Assembly (NCBI GenBank): GCA_026705295.1
Contig: JAPPBA010000183.1
Location: forward strand, 1-55,400
DNA: 55,400 bases
Source of the DNA: Candidatus Palauibacter australiensis
Lineage (GTDB): Bacteria; Gemmatimonadota; Gemmatimonadetes; Palauibacterales; Palauibacteraceae
Direction of reading: 5' to 3'
Shown piece by piece: positions 16,458 to 26,200 of the stretch. Each line of letters starts with the position of its first letter. Positions within the stretch are counted from its first letter, which is position 1. Under the pieces are notes generated by a model. The model saw nothing but the letters and a program-made list of their open reading frames with translations, made no database searches and was not told the DNA's origin. A program made the position numbers and the translations under genes.

Positions 16458-17258
16458 TCACACTCTGAACGTCACCCCCACCTGGAAGAGCAGGAAGTCG
16501 ACGTCGGAGGCAATGGGGGAGAACGAACTCCCGCCGAAGCCGTCCTCGACGATGCTCCCGGGCACGAGATACTCCGTGCGGCCGTGCCTCCGGTACTGGG
16601 CTTCGAGCTTCAACACGATCGGCTTGGCGGACCGGCGGACCGGGATCGCGAGCCCGCCGCCGACGCCGTACGCCGCCCGCACGTCGTCGAAGTTCACCGT
16701 CGTTCCCTGATAGGGCGAGTCGCGATAGAGCGTGTGGTAGAGATCCCAACCGGGCTCGACCGAGCTGACCGTGAAGAAGTAGCCGAGCCCCACGAAGCCG
16801 TTCACGAAGGGCTGGACGGGGCCGTACGGAAGCCGGATCTCGGGGCCGAATCCCAGGTAGCCGATGTTGTTCTGCGTAACGATGTCGGTCAGGACCCGGT
16901 CGGTCGCAGCGAATACGGGGACGCCAAGCGTCTCCGACCCGTATTCGACGAAGCCGGCTTCGAACCGGACCCGGAAGGCGGGGGAGTCCTGGAAGCCGAG
17001 CAGGGCCGTGAGCGCTCCCCCGAAACCGTCGTTGACGAACGAACGGAACTGCCCCCGCGGCGCCATCAGGGACAAGGTACCGCCCAGATCCCACTGCGTG
17101 CCGCTTCCGCCCGAAGCGGGTGCCCGGGGGGGTTGGCCGGGGATCTGTCCGCCAGGCACCTGCGCCGCGACGTCCGCGGGCGCCAGCGTCACCAGCGTCA
17201 CCAGCACGGCGAGTCCGGCCCCGAGCATGCCGGGGCTCCGCATCCGCGTACGCATCAT
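16458..17258 (-). CDS. Outer-membrane beta-barrel protein
   Basis: This 266-residue protein has a Sec signal (MLGAGLAVLVTLVTLAPADVAAQ), a short Pro/Gly-rich linker, and then alternating amphipathic strands with Gly/aromatic turns such as VRFEAGFVEYGSETLG, IGYLGFGPEIRLPYGPVQPFVNGFVGLGYFF and PIVLKLEAQYRRHG. It ends in FLLFQVGVTFRV, an outer-membrane barrel type terminus with a penultimate-region aromatic. It looks like an 8-stranded OmpA/OmpW-type barrel of unknown role. The start ATG at 17258 (or the adjacent ATG at 17255) has GGAG about 10 nt upstream. It is convergent with the propeller operon and lies downstream of the PhzF-like gene on the same strand with a 101-bp gap. Confidence 0.75.
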   Translation of the reverse strand: MMRTRMRSPGMLGAGLAVLVTLVTLAPADVAAQVPGGQIPGQPPRAPASGGSGTQWDLGGTLSLMAPRGQFRSFVNDGFGGALTALLGFQDSPAFRVRFEAGFVEYGSETLGVPVFAATDRVLTDIVTQNNIGYLGFGPEIRLPYGPVQPFVNGFVGLGYFFTVSSVEPGWDLYHTLYRDSPYQGTTVNFDDVRAAYGVGGGLAIPVRRSAKPIVLKLEAQYRRHGRTEYLVPGSIVEDGFGGSSFSPIASDVDFLLFQVGVTFRV

Positions 17259-17359
17259 CTGTCCCGCTCCTTCCCGCGTCTCCAGGGCGTCCGGTCGGTC
17301 GCCCGGCCCCGCGCTCGGTGTCTCTCGTCGTCCCGTAGACGGCCGCACTCCGCAAACCG

Positions 17360-18163
17360 TCACAGCGCAATCTCGCCCGTCAGGTAAAGCGCCGCTCGGC
17401 CGGCGATCGTCACGCGGTCCCCGAGGTGGCGACAGATGAGGGTACCGCCGCGGGCGCTGATCTGGCGCGCCTCGAGCGGCGCCTCGCCGCGACCGAGCCG
17501 CTCGGCCCAGTAGGGCGCCAGCGTGCAGTGCGCGGAGCCGGTGACCGGATCCTCCGGCACGCCGACGCTCGGCGCAAAGAAGCGGGACACGAAATCCGCG
17601 CTCACTCCGGGCGCGCTCACGATGATCCCGAGCCGATCCAGCCCGCGCAGCCGGGTGAAATCCGGCTTCAGCTTCCGGACGTCGTCCTCGGCCTCGAGGA
17701 GGACGAGATAGTCCCGCTCCGAGGCCAGAACCTCCGCGGGCTCCGCGCCCAGCCCCTCCACCAGGGCGCGAGGGGCCTCGCGCGACACCGCCGGACGCGC
17801 CGGGAAATCCATCACGAACAGGTCCCCGTCGCCCCGCTCCACGACGAGCTCGCCGCTTCTCGTCTCGAAGCGTACGCTCTCGCGGCCCGGCGCCAACCTC
17901 TCGAGAATGACCCAGGCGGAGGCCAGCGTCGCGTGTCCGCACAGGTCGACCTCCGAAACGGGCGTGAACCAGCGGAGCCTGAACCCTCCCTCGTCTCTCT
18001 CGTCGTCGCGAACGAAGAACGCGGTCTCGGAGAGGTTGTTCTCCGCCGCGATCTTCTGCAGGACGTCGTCTTCGAGCCACGCATCGAGCGGACAAACAGC
18101 CGCCGGATTGCCCTCGAAGGGCCGGTCCGAGAAGGCGTCGAGCTGATACAGCGGGATCTTCAT
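17360..18163 (-). CDS. PhzF-family isomerase-like protein
   Basis: This 267-residue protein is a full-length member of the PhzF/YddE family, which includes the phenazine isomerase PhzF and many isomerases or epimerases of unknown substrate. Signature blocks are DAFSDRPFEGNPAAVCPL at the N-terminus, NNLSETAFF with the catalytic Glu, VDLCGHATLASAW, and PEDPVTGSAHCTLAPYW. The two-lobed diaminopimelate-epimerase-like fold and the length (about 260-300) fit. The ATG at 18163 starts exactly at the family N-terminus. No phenazine genes are nearby, so a phenazine role is unlikely. It is transcribed divergently from the EVE gene across a 211-bp gap. Confidence 0.9.
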   Translation of the reverse strand: MKIPLYQLDAFSDRPFEGNPAAVCPLDAWLEDDVLQKIAAENNLSETAFFVRDDERDEGGFRLRWFTPVSEVDLCGHATLASAWVILERLAPGRESVRFETRSGELVVERGDGDLFVMDFPARPAVSREAPRALVEGLGAEPAEVLASERDYLVLLEAEDDVRKLKPDFTRLRGLDRLGIIVSAPGVSADFVSRFFAPSVGVPEDPVTGSAHCTLAPYWAERLGRGEAPLEARQISARGGTLICRHLGDRVTIAGRAALYLTGEIAL

Positions 18164-18374
18164 GCTTTCTCCGTGCGACGTGAAGCTCTCTGGGCGGCTG
18201 CGCGCCCGTTCCGGTTCAGGCAAACTAGCGTCGTGTCCCGGAATGACGCGAGCGACCGAGAGTGCCGCGGGCACGGGGTTCACCGTGCGCGGCCGCGCCG
18301 GTAGATTCGCCCATCCGCGCGGAACGCCCGCGCGCCAGCGGGATGCGGGGAAACACGAGCAAGGAAGGCGTGAA
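18164..18374. promoter_or_regulatory. Divergent intergenic region between phzF-like and EVE genes
   Basis: This 211-bp gap separates two divergent start codons and must hold both promoters. I could not identify a convincing -35/-10 pair, operator or riboswitch. AAGGAAGG at 18361-18368 is the ribosome site of the EVE gene. Confidence 0.4.
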
Positions 18375-18851
18375 ATGCCGGTCGAAATCACCGGATACTG
18401 GCTGGCCAAGACCGAGCCTCACGTGTATTCGATCGACGACCTCGCCCGGGATGGCGAGACGGAATGGGACGGCGTGCGCAACTACCAGGTCCGGAACTTC
18501 ATGCGCGACCGGATGAATCCGGGCGAGAAGATCCTCATCTATCATTCCAACACCAAGGTACTTGGCGTCTACGGCGTGGCGGAAGTCGCGGGTCCGGCGC
18601 ACCCGGACTCCTCGCAGTTCGACCCCGACAGCGGCTACTTCGACCCGAAATCGAGCCGGGAGAATCCCCGCTGGTGGTGTCCCGATTTCCGCTACGTGGA
18701 GACCTTCGGAACGCCGGTGACGCGGCAGATGATGAAAGAAACGGCCGGCCTCGAGGCTATCAATGTCATGAAACGCGGCATGCGACTCTCGGTCATGCCG
18801 GTGACGGAGGAGGAGTTCGAGATCATCCTCCGCCTTGGACGTGGAGAATAG
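18375..18851 (+). CDS. EVE domain protein
   Basis: This 158-residue protein is a single EVE domain (PUA-like superfamily), a fold that binds modified bases in DNA or RNA. Characteristic features are YWLAKTEPHVYSIDDL at the N-terminus, EWDGVRNYQVRNFMRDRM, GEKILIYHSN, VYGVAEVAGPAHPD and WWCPDFRYVETF; the aromatic cage residues and the conserved 'W.GVRN.QARN' block are present. The length is normal for stand-alone EVE proteins, which occur in many bacteria and may act in RNA or DNA modification biology. The start is ATG 18375 with AAGGAAGG just upstream. LemA follows 18 nt downstream, but no functional link is obvious. Confidence 0.93.
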   Translation: MPVEITGYWLAKTEPHVYSIDDLARDGETEWDGVRNYQVRNFMRDRMNPGEKILIYHSNTKVLGVYGVAEVAGPAHPDSSQFDPDSGYFDPKSSRENPRWWCPDFRYVETFGTPVTRQMMKETAGLEAINVMKRGMRLSVMPVTEEEFEIILRLGRGE

Positions 18852-18869
18852 GGGGAGGAGAGGCAGCTC

Positions 18870-19418
18870 ATGCTGTGGTTTCTGGTCAGCTTCGCGGCGG
18901 TCGCCTTCATCATGATCGGGATGTACAACAGTCTCGTGCGGCTGCGCGTGCGCGTGAACGGCGCCTGGGCCGACATCGACGTCCAGCTCAAGCGCCGCTG
19001 GGACCTCATCCCCAACCTCATGGAGACGGTGGAGGCATCCGCGGGCCACGAACGCGAGACGCTCGAGGCCGTGGTCGCGGCGAGGAACCGGGCCATGGGC
19101 GCCCGGGGGCCCGCCGAGGCGGGTACAGCGGAGGGTGCGCTCGCAGGGGCGCTCGGGAGGCTTTTCGCGCTCTCGGAGGCCTACCCCCAACTGCGGGGAG
19201 TCGAGGCGTTCACGGACTTTCAACGCTCCCTCGATGAGATCGAGGAGGCGGTGCAGAACGCGCGACGCTACTACAACGCCGTCGTCCGGGACTACAACAC
19301 GAAGGTGCAGGTCTTCCCGACGAACCTGCTCGCCGGGCCGTTCGGCCACACCCGCCGGGAGTTCTTCTCGCTGGACGACGAGCGGCAGCGCGAGGGGCCG
19401 CGGGTGGCGTTCTCGTGA
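18870..19418 (+). CDS. lemA: LemA family protein
   Basis: This 182-residue protein is a LemA family member: one N-terminal membrane helix (residues about 2-22), then a helical bundle on the extracytoplasmic or cytoplasmic side. The segment YNSLVRLRVRVNGAWADIDVQLKRRWDLIPNL is the family hallmark, and FQRSLDEIEEAVQNARRYYNAVVRDYNTKVQVFP is the second conserved helix pair. The C-terminal extension ending REFFSLDDERQREGPRVAF is a little longer than in most homologues. Its stop overlaps the start of the DUF2207 gene (GTGA), and the two form a well-known gene pair. The function of the pair is not established. Confidence 0.92.
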   Translation: MLWFLVSFAAVAFIMIGMYNSLVRLRVRVNGAWADIDVQLKRRWDLIPNLMETVEASAGHERETLEAVVAARNRAMGARGPAEAGTAEGALAGALGRLFALSEAYPQLRGVEAFTDFQRSLDEIEEAVQNARRYYNAVVRDYNTKVQVFPTNLLAGPFGHTRREFFSLDDERQREGPRVAFS

Positions 19419-21187
19419 AGCTCCGGCGTCCGCGACGCGCCGCGGAGGCGGCGGCCCGAGCCGCCATGCTGGCAGGCGCCACGGCCGGCGTCCTCTGTCT
19501 CTTCCTCTCCCCGGCGGCCGCGCAGGAGCGCTCCTGGCGCATCGAGGAGTTCCACGCCGACATCCGGGTGCTGGACAGCGGGGCCATCGAGGTGACCGAG
19601 ACGATCCGCCCCCGGTTCGATGGGAGCTACAACGGAATCTACCGGACGATTCGCGTCGAGGACCGGATCAACGGGTTCCGCTACAAGCTGCGCCTTTCGG
19701 TGGAGGCGGTGACGGACGCGGACGGGAATCCGCTGCGCTACGAGTCCAAGCGCGATGGCGACTACGTGAACACGAAGATCTGGGTACCCGGCGCGGTCGA
19801 CACCGTGCGCACGGTCCGACTCTCCTACGGCGTGACGAACGGGCTCCGCTTCTTCGAGTCCGATGAAGGCGAAGACGGCATCGTCGAGGCGTACGACGAG
19901 CTGTACTGGAACGTGACGGGGACCGCATGGCCGGTCCCGATCGAGACGGCGAGCGCGACCGTTAGCCTTCCGCCGGCGGTCGCGGGTGTGCGCGCCCACG
20001 CCTTCACGGGAGGGTACGGCGCGACGGGCCGGGACGCGACGGTCGAGGTCACCGGTACGCGGGTCGCCGTGCGCACCGACCGGCCGCTCGGCTTCCGCGA
20101 GGGCCTGACGATCGGGGTCGGATGGAATGCCGGCGTCGTGTTGCGGCCCACGGCGATCGACCGCGCCGGCATGTACCTGTCCGACAACTGGCCGCTCTTC
20201 CTGCCCTTCTTCGTCCTCGCCTTCATGTACCGGCGCTGGAACGAGCGGGGGCGCGATCCCGAAATCGGGTCGATCGAGCCGCGCTACGAGCCGCCCGGCA
20301 ATCTGTCGCCCGCCGAGGTCGGCGTCATCGTCGACAACCGGGCGGACCTGCGCGACATCACGGCGACGCTGATCGACCTCGCGGTGCGGGGGCACCTGAC
20401 GATCGAGGAAGGCGAGGAGAAGGACTACAACTTCGAGCGGCGCGACAACCCTGGCGACCGCCTCGCCCCGCACGAAAGCGCGCTCCTGCAGGCGGTGTTC
20501 GGGGGGCGGAGGACCCGCCGGCTCTCGGACCTCAAGGACCGCTTCTACAAGGACCTCCCGGAACTGAAGTCGAAGTTGCTGGCGACGCTCATCGAGCACG
20601 GCGTGTACACGGAGTCTCCGACTATCGTCGCCGGCAAGTACGTGGGGCTGGGGTTCCTGGTCGGCATCGTGATCTTCTTCGGCGGGCTGCTCGCCCAGGC
20701 CGTGCTCCCGCTGGCGATGGGGGCCGTGCTGGGGGCGGCCATCGCCTCAGCATTCGTCATCATGGTTTTCGGACTCTTCATGCCGGCGCGCACGAAGAGG
20801 GGGACGGAGCTGCTGCGGCAGGTGAAGGGGTTCGAGGAATTCCTCACGCGGGTCGAATCCGACCGCTACAGGCGGAAGATCTCGGGTCCCGAGATGTTCG
20901 AGAAGTGTCTTCCGTACGCCATGGCGCTGGGCGTCACGGCGCAGTGGGCGCGGGCCTTCCGGGACCTGTATCGCGAACCCCCGGACTGGTATCATGGGCA
21001 CGCTCTTTCGACGTTCAACGCTCACATCCTGGTCTCGAACCTGAACAGCATGTCCGCGGAGACGCACAGCGTGATGCAGTCCGCGCCGCGCAGCGCCCAG
21101 GGATCGAGCTTCTCGGGCGGCGGGATCCCGGGGGGCGGCGGCTTCTCGGGCGGCGGCTTCGGCGGAGGTGGAGGAGGCGCATTCTGA
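19415..21187 (+). CDS. DUF2207 domain membrane protein
   Basis: This 590-residue membrane protein has a signal peptide (hydrophobic residues about 17-35, ending SPAAAQ), an extracytoplasmic DUF2207 domain (SWRIEEFHADIRVLDSGAIEVTETI... to about residue 240), one membrane helix near residues 258-275, a charged cytoplasmic part, two more helices near residues 410-460, and a Ser/Gly-rich tail (GGGFSGGGFGGGGGGAF). This layout is normal for the family. The assigned start is GTG 19415, overlapping the lemA stop, so the two genes are translationally coupled. A role with LemA in the envelope is likely but unproven. The poly-Gly tail is typical of the family. Confidence 0.9.
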   Translation: MKLRRPRRAAEAAARAAMLAGATAGVLCLFLSPAAAQERSWRIEEFHADIRVLDSGAIEVTETIRPRFDGSYNGIYRTIRVEDRINGFRYKLRLSVEAVTDADGNPLRYESKRDGDYVNTKIWVPGAVDTVRTVRLSYGVTNGLRFFESDEGEDGIVEAYDELYWNVTGTAWPVPIETASATVSLPPAVAGVRAHAFTGGYGATGRDATVEVTGTRVAVRTDRPLGFREGLTIGVGWNAGVVLRPTAIDRAGMYLSDNWPLFLPFFVLAFMYRRWNERGRDPEIGSIEPRYEPPGNLSPAEVGVIVDNRADLRDITATLIDLAVRGHLTIEEGEEKDYNFERRDNPGDRLAPHESALLQAVFGGRRTRRLSDLKDRFYKDLPELKSKLLATLIEHGVYTESPTIVAGKYVGLGFLVGIVIFFGGLLAQAVLPLAMGAVLGAAIASAFVIMVFGLFMPARTKRGTELLRQVKGFEEFLTRVESDRYRRKISGPEMFEKCLPYAMALGVTAQWARAFRDLYREPPDWYHGHALSTFNAHILVSNLNSMSAETHSVMQSAPRSAQGSSFSGGGIPGGGGFSGGGFGGGGGGAF

Positions 21188-21188
21188 C

Positions 21189-21671
21189 ATGACTTCCAGC
21201 ACGAAGATATCCGTCGGCGACCGCGTGGAGCCGTTCACGCTGCCCTACGAAGCCGGAGGAACGATCGATCTCGGGGACCACATCGGCCGCGACCGGATCG
21301 TACTCCTCTTCTTCCCCCTCGCCTTCACCTCGGTCTGCACGGCGGAGATGTGCCGGCTCCGCGACGAGTGGAACGCCTACGCGTCGCTCGACGCCGCCGT
21401 GTTCGCAATCTCCGTCGACAGCCCGTTCGTCACCTCCCGTTTTCGGGCCGAGGAGAAGATCCCCTTCCCCATCCTCTCCGATTTCAACCGCACGGTTTCG
21501 CGTGACTGGGGCGTGCTGTACGAGGAGTTTCACGGGTTCCGGGGCGTCGCCAAGCGGTCGGCGTTCGTGATCGGAACGGACGGCCGGGTGGCGTACAGGT
21601 GGGTGTCGGAGGACGCGGGCGTAGAGCCGGACTATGAGGAACTCCTGCAGGCGGTTGCCGACGCGCCCTGA
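21189..21671 (+). CDS. Peroxiredoxin (AhpE/TSA-like)
   Basis: This 160-residue thioredoxin-fold peroxidase reduces hydroperoxides. The motif FPLAFTSVCTAEMC carries the peroxidatic cysteine C50 in the expected P...T..C setting and a second cysteine C55 five residues on, as in atypical two-cysteine or PrxQ/AhpE-type enzymes. Further family blocks are VFAISVDSPF, FPILSDFNRTVSRDWGV and KRSAFVIGTDGRVAYRWV. Both active-site residues are ordinary cysteine codons, unlike the OsmC-like protein near the left end. ATG 21189 follows the DUF2207 stop by one base; an upstream ATG at 21168 lies inside that gene. It is probably cytoplasmic. Confidence 0.92.
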   Translation: MTSSTKISVGDRVEPFTLPYEAGGTIDLGDHIGRDRIVLLFFPLAFTSVCTAEMCRLRDEWNAYASLDAAVFAISVDSPFVTSRFRAEEKIPFPILSDFNRTVSRDWGVLYEEFHGFRGVAKRSAFVIGTDGRVAYRWVSEDAGVEPDYEELLQAVADAP

Positions 21672-21706
21672 GGACAGAGACGAACCGCAGCCACGGAGAT
21701 GATCCG

Positions 21707-22051
21707 ATGTCGATACCGCTCGCGCAGCAGCAGTGCATCCCCTGTCGAGGCGGCGTTCCACCGCTGGAGGGAGCGGCCCTGGACGCGCTCGCGGAGGAAC
21801 TCGGGGCCGAGTGGCGGGTGGTGGACGGCCACCACCTCGAGAAGGAGTACCGCTTCCCCGACTTCGTGACGGCGCTCGACTTCGTGAATCGCGTGGGCGG
21901 GATGGCGGAGGAGCAGAACCATCACCCGGACCTGTTCCTCGCCTGGGGACGGGTCGTCGTTCGGATCTGGACGCACAAGATCGACGGGCTCACGGAGAGT
22001 GACTTCGTGTTCGCGGCGAAGGCGGAAACGCTGCACCGACCGCGGGCGTGA
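21707..22051 (+). CDS. phhB: 4a-hydroxytetrahydrobiopterin dehydratase (pterin carbinolamine dehydratase)
   Basis: This 114-residue protein dehydrates 4a-hydroxytetrahydropterin, recycling the cofactor of aromatic amino acid hydroxylases; related PCD-like proteins also serve in molybdopterin metabolism. Family features are the N-terminal CIPCRGGVPPL, the EYRFPDFVTALDFVNRVGGMAEEQNHHPD segment with paired histidines, then VVVRIWTHKIDGLTESDF with the third histidine. The length matches. It starts at ATG 21707, 35 nt after the peroxiredoxin, and its stop overlaps the GTG start of the aspartoacylase-family gene (GTGA). No aromatic amino acid hydroxylase is in the window. Confidence 0.92.
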   Translation: MSIPLAQQQCIPCRGGVPPLEGAALDALAEELGAEWRVVDGHHLEKEYRFPDFVTALDFVNRVGGMAEEQNHHPDLFLAWGRVVVRIWTHKIDGLTESDFVFAAKAETLHRPRA

Positions 22052-23286
22052 ACCACAGTATGTCCTCGAGGGCCATCGAGGAGCCCGGAGACCACGGACG
22101 ACGGATCGGCGCGTACCGGGGGGCCGAGCCCGGTCCGCTCGTCATCTGTATCGCCTCGCTGCACGGCAACGAGCCGGCGGGTATCGCGGCGCTGGAACGA
22201 GTATTGGACGTGCTCTCGTCGAACCGGTTTCGGATGCGCGGGGACCTGGTCGGCCTCCGTGGCAACCTTCAGGCGAGCAGAGCGGGTACGCGGTTCATCG
22301 ACGAGGATCTCAATCGCGTGTGGCAACGCGAGCGTGTGGACGCGGTACTGGAGTCGCTGCGCTCCGGGGAACCGGCGCGGGAGGGGGACAGGGGGCCGAT
22401 CGTGGGGAGCGCCGAGTTGGCGGAACAGCGGGATCTTCTTGCCGCCTTCCAGGCGGAAGACCGGCGCGCCCGCGGGCCCATCCACGTCCTCGACCTTCAT
22501 ACCACATCAGCGGAGAGCGTGCCTTTCACGACGCTTGGGGACACGCTTCAGAACCGGGCACTCGCACTCCGCCTTCCCGTCCCGGTGGTCCTGGGACTGG
22601 AAGAGCAGATCGATGGCGCCATGCTCCACTACTTCGACCGCCTGGGCTGGGCGAACATCGGCATCGAAGCGGGGCAGCACGCGGCCGCGTCGTCCATCGA
22701 CGTGCACGAGGAGGCCGTGTGGATCCTGCTTGAGACCCTGGGATTGATGGAGGAAGGAAGCGCGCCGGGTCCGGGTGACCTGAAGGCGCGTCTCGCTCGC
22801 CGCGCAGCAGGCCTGCCGAGTGTGCTGGATGTCCGCTATCGCCACGTCGTCTCGGAGCAGGATGAATTCCGGATGCACCCGGGGTTCAAGAACTTCGACG
22901 TGGTCAAGGCGGGGCAGGAACTCGGCGCGGACCGGACCGGACCGGTGCGGACGGAGTTTGCGGGCCGCGTCTTCCTCCCGCTCTACCAGCGACAGGGCGA
23001 CGACGGTTTCTTCATCGTCCGGCAGCGGGCTCCCGTGTGGTTGACGGTGTCTCGGGTTCTTCGGACGGCCGGTGCGGATCGCACGGCCACCTGGCTTCCG
23101 GGGGTACGGCCGCATCCCGCGCGGAGCGACGCCGTCGTCCTGGCGCGTTGGGCCCGCAACCGATGCGTGATCGGGCTCCTCCACCTCATGGGGTTCACCG
23201 TCCGGGGCGAGAGCGGCGGGGCGGTGATGGTGCGACGCCTGGAAGGGCCCGCCCGCCAGCCGGAGTCTGCGCCCACCGGCGGTTAG
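22048..23286 (+). CDS. Succinylglutamate desuccinylase/aspartoacylase family protein
   Basis: This 412-residue protein belongs to the AstE/AspA zinc deacylase family (M14-like fold). The zinc motif SLHGNEPAG supplies H39 and E42, NLQASRAGTRFIDEDLNRVW is the substrate-binding segment, and VLDLHTTSA supplies the third zinc histidine. The catalytic Glu is probably in NIGIEAGQH. These enzymes remove acyl groups from amino acids such as N-acetylaspartate or succinylglutamate. The protein is about 80-90 residues longer than typical members; the tail after residue 330 (LWLTVSRVLRTAG-like region to the end) has no clear match. The start is GTG at 22048 (ATG 22060 possible). The physiological substrate is unknown. 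Confidence 0.85.
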   Translation: MNHSMSSRAIEEPGDHGRRIGAYRGAEPGPLVICIASLHGNEPAGIAALERVLDVLSSNRFRMRGDLVGLRGNLQASRAGTRFIDEDLNRVWQRERVDAVLESLRSGEPAREGDRGPIVGSAELAEQRDLLAAFQAEDRRARGPIHVLDLHTTSAESVPFTTLGDTLQNRALALRLPVPVVLGLEEQIDGAMLHYFDRLGWANIGIEAGQHAAASSIDVHEEAVWILLETLGLMEEGSAPGPGDLKARLARRAAGLPSVLDVRYRHVVSEQDEFRMHPGFKNFDVVKAGQELGADRTGPVRTEFAGRVFLPLYQRQGDDGFFIVRQRAPVWLTVSRVLRTAGADRTATWLPGVRPHPARSDAVVLARWARNRCVIGLLHLMGFTVRGESGGAVMVRRLEGPARQPESAPTGG

Positions 23287-23292
23287 CTAGCC

Positions 23293-26200
23293 TTGGCTCG
23301 TCGCCGGCCCCGGTTGGGAACCCGCGCCGCCGCGGTCGCGCTCGCGGGCGCCGCCGTGTGGGTGGGCGCGTGCGGAACGGAAGTCACGCCGCCGGAGCCC
23401 CGGGAAAACCGGAGTCCGGTGGCGGTGGACGCCCTCCCCGACATCGACGTACGGCTCGGGCATCCGGCGGTCATCGACGCCGCCGCCTGGTTCCGGGATC
23501 CGGACGGCGACGAACTGACGTTCGCCGCGAGGTCGCTCGACGCCCGGGTGGCCCGCGTCACGGTTGCCGGAGATCGGGTGACCGTGGAAGGGGTCGCGCC
23601 GGGGTCGGCGACCCTGGAAGTCACGGCCCGCGACGGCGGCGGGCTTGCGGTCGCGCAGCGCTTCGAGGCGACGGTCGGGGCCGGGGTCGCCTTCTCCCTC
23701 GGCGTGGCGCAGACGCGGGAGGGCGGCATCGCGCGCGTCGAAGTCGTGCTCGACGAGGCCGCGGCATCGCCGTTGGCTCTGCGCTATTCACTGGGCGTGG
23801 ATGACACGCGGCTGACGCATGACGCGGATTCGGCGGATGTGCTCGACGCGGGCGAGGGCGAGGTCGAAGTCCCGGCGGGAGCGAGCGGCGCCGTCATCGA
23901 GATCCGCATCGCCGACGACGATGAGATCGAGCCGCCCCGGGAGGTCCTCACCCTGGCTCTCGGTCGGCCCGCGAGCGGGAGCGGTTTCGTGCTCGCCCCT
24001 CCGTCGAGCGCCACGGTGGTCATCCGGGAGGGGGTATGCGACCGGACGGCCGCCGTGCGCGACGCGATCGTGCGGGGGCTCCGGGCCGACGACTGTACCG
24101 CCCCCGATGGCCAGGCGCTGGCGGAACTCCGCTCCCTGAGGATCAGGCCGCGCGAGCCCGGCCTCGAGGCGCGAACCGGAGCCGTCCGCGGCGGACTGCG
24201 CCCGGCCGACCTGAGCGCCCTTTCCGGCCTGGAATGGCTCTCGCTCCAGGACTACCGGTTGGGAACCCTTCCCCCCGGGGCGTTCTCCGATCTCTCCAGT
24301 CTGGAAGTGCTCAATCTCGCGGGAAACCTGATCGCCGACCTGCCTCCGGGTGTGTTCGCCGGCCTCCGCAGGCTCGAATGGCTCTCCCTGGTCGACAATC
24401 GGCTGCAGGCGCTTCCGGCGGGCGTGTTCGGCGATCTCGCCGGCCTGCGAGAACTGTTTCTGCAGGATAACGAACTGCGCGCCCTGCCCTCCGGCGCGTT
24501 GAAAGGCCTCCGGAGCCTGGAACGGCTGAGCCTGGGGGGGAACGAGACCGCCTTCGCCTTCCCCGTGCGGCTGGCCCGAACAGACCACGAGGACCCGACG
24601 GCTCCGGGACCCGCCACGCTCGAGGCCCGGATACTGGAGGGCGCACCCTTCGATGTCCGGCTCCCGCTGCTTGCGCATGGGGGTATGCTCTCGGTCGACT
24701 CGGTCCTGGTGCGGGCAGGCACCACGGCGAGCGCCGCCGTGACGCTCACTCCCGGCGACGCCGCCGATTCCCCGGTCTCCGTGACGGTCGGCACGGAAGA
24801 GGCGTTGGCCGAGGCCTGTGCGGATCGTTGCGACGGGTTCGATCTCGTCGCGGGCGACCCGCTCGTCGTGTCCAACCCCGCTTCGCTCACGCTGTCCGTG
24901 CCCCATGCCTATCTCACGCAAGCGGCGCAGGACCTGGAGGGCGGCGTACCGCTGATCGCGAACCGGCGCGCCTTCCTTCGCGTCTTCGCGACCGCGGACG
25001 AAGTCAACGGGTTCCGGCCGAGAGCCACCGCGACCTTCTTCCGCGACGGAGTCGAGACGTACCGGACGGAGCTCGATCCCCCCGGCGGAGGTATTCCGCT
25101 CGCGGTCGACGAGAGTCGGCTCGAAAGGTCCTTCAACGCCGTCGTGCCGGGCCACGTACTGCAGCCGGGCGTGAGCATGACCGTGGCACTCGATCCCGAC
25201 GGCGCGCTCCCCCTGACCTCCTCGAGCCGATCCCGGTTCCCAACGGAGGGCCGGTACGACCTCGCCGTTCGGCGGATGCCCCCGCTGCGCGTGACGCTCG
25301 TGCCCGTGCAGTACCATTCGGACGAAAACCGGGACGTGAATCCGCTCGTGGCGGCGTTCGCGAGCGACCTCGCCGCGGCGGCCACGGGGGCGGGGTCGGC
25401 CGTCTCGGGGAGCGTACTGCGCTACGCCCGCACGGTCCTGCCCATCGGCGACCTGCACGTGGCGCTTCGCGAACCATACCACACGTGGGCGGACACCTCG
25501 CGGGCCGGAGTCGTCGGCCTCATCCGTGAGATCGAACTGCTCCGGATGATGGAAGCGGAGGACCATCGGGAGCACTACGCCGGGATTTTCGGAGTTCCGA
25601 AGCCCCTTGCGCGGCACCCGGACGCGTACTGGATCGACGGCCTCGGGATGCTGGCCGGGCGAAGCTCCCTGACGGCCTCACACGGTCCGGACGGCCTGCT
25701 GCAGAGGACGGGCCGTCTCCGCCTCGTGTTCGCGCACGAGCTGGGGCACAACCTCGGGCGCCCGCACACGCCCTGCGACGAGCCCGTCACCAACCCCGGG
25801 GCGGTGGACGCCGACTATCCGTGGCCGGATGGCCGCATCGGCGTGTGGGGATACGATTTCGGGGATGGGGGCGGCGCCGGGACGGGCCCGGGGCACCTGT
25901 TCAACCCGGAGGGATACCGGGATCTGATGTCCTACTGCTATCCCCAGTGGATCAGCGACTACAGCTTCACCAGGATGCTGGAATTCCGCCTCGCGCGGGA
26001 CGGAAGCGCCGGGAGCTCGGCTTTCGCACACGCGGCGGATCGCCGAAGCGGGAGCGGCGACATGCTCCTTCTCTGGGGCGGGGTCGACGATGGCCAACTT
26101 CGGCTGGAACCCGCCTTCGCCTATCCGACGGCCGCGCGCCTTCCCTCGTCGGGCGGCCCGTACCGCCTGACGGGCCAAGACACAGCGGGACGAACCCTGT

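Noticed and set aside
18164-18374. tRNA or riboswitch in the phzF-EVE gap.
   Set aside because: A GGTTCA-like stretch is present but no cloverleaf arms or riboswitch core could be drawn.
21189-21671. Second selenoprotein (peroxiredoxin).
   Set aside because: Both active-site positions are ordinary Cys codons and there is no internal TGA.
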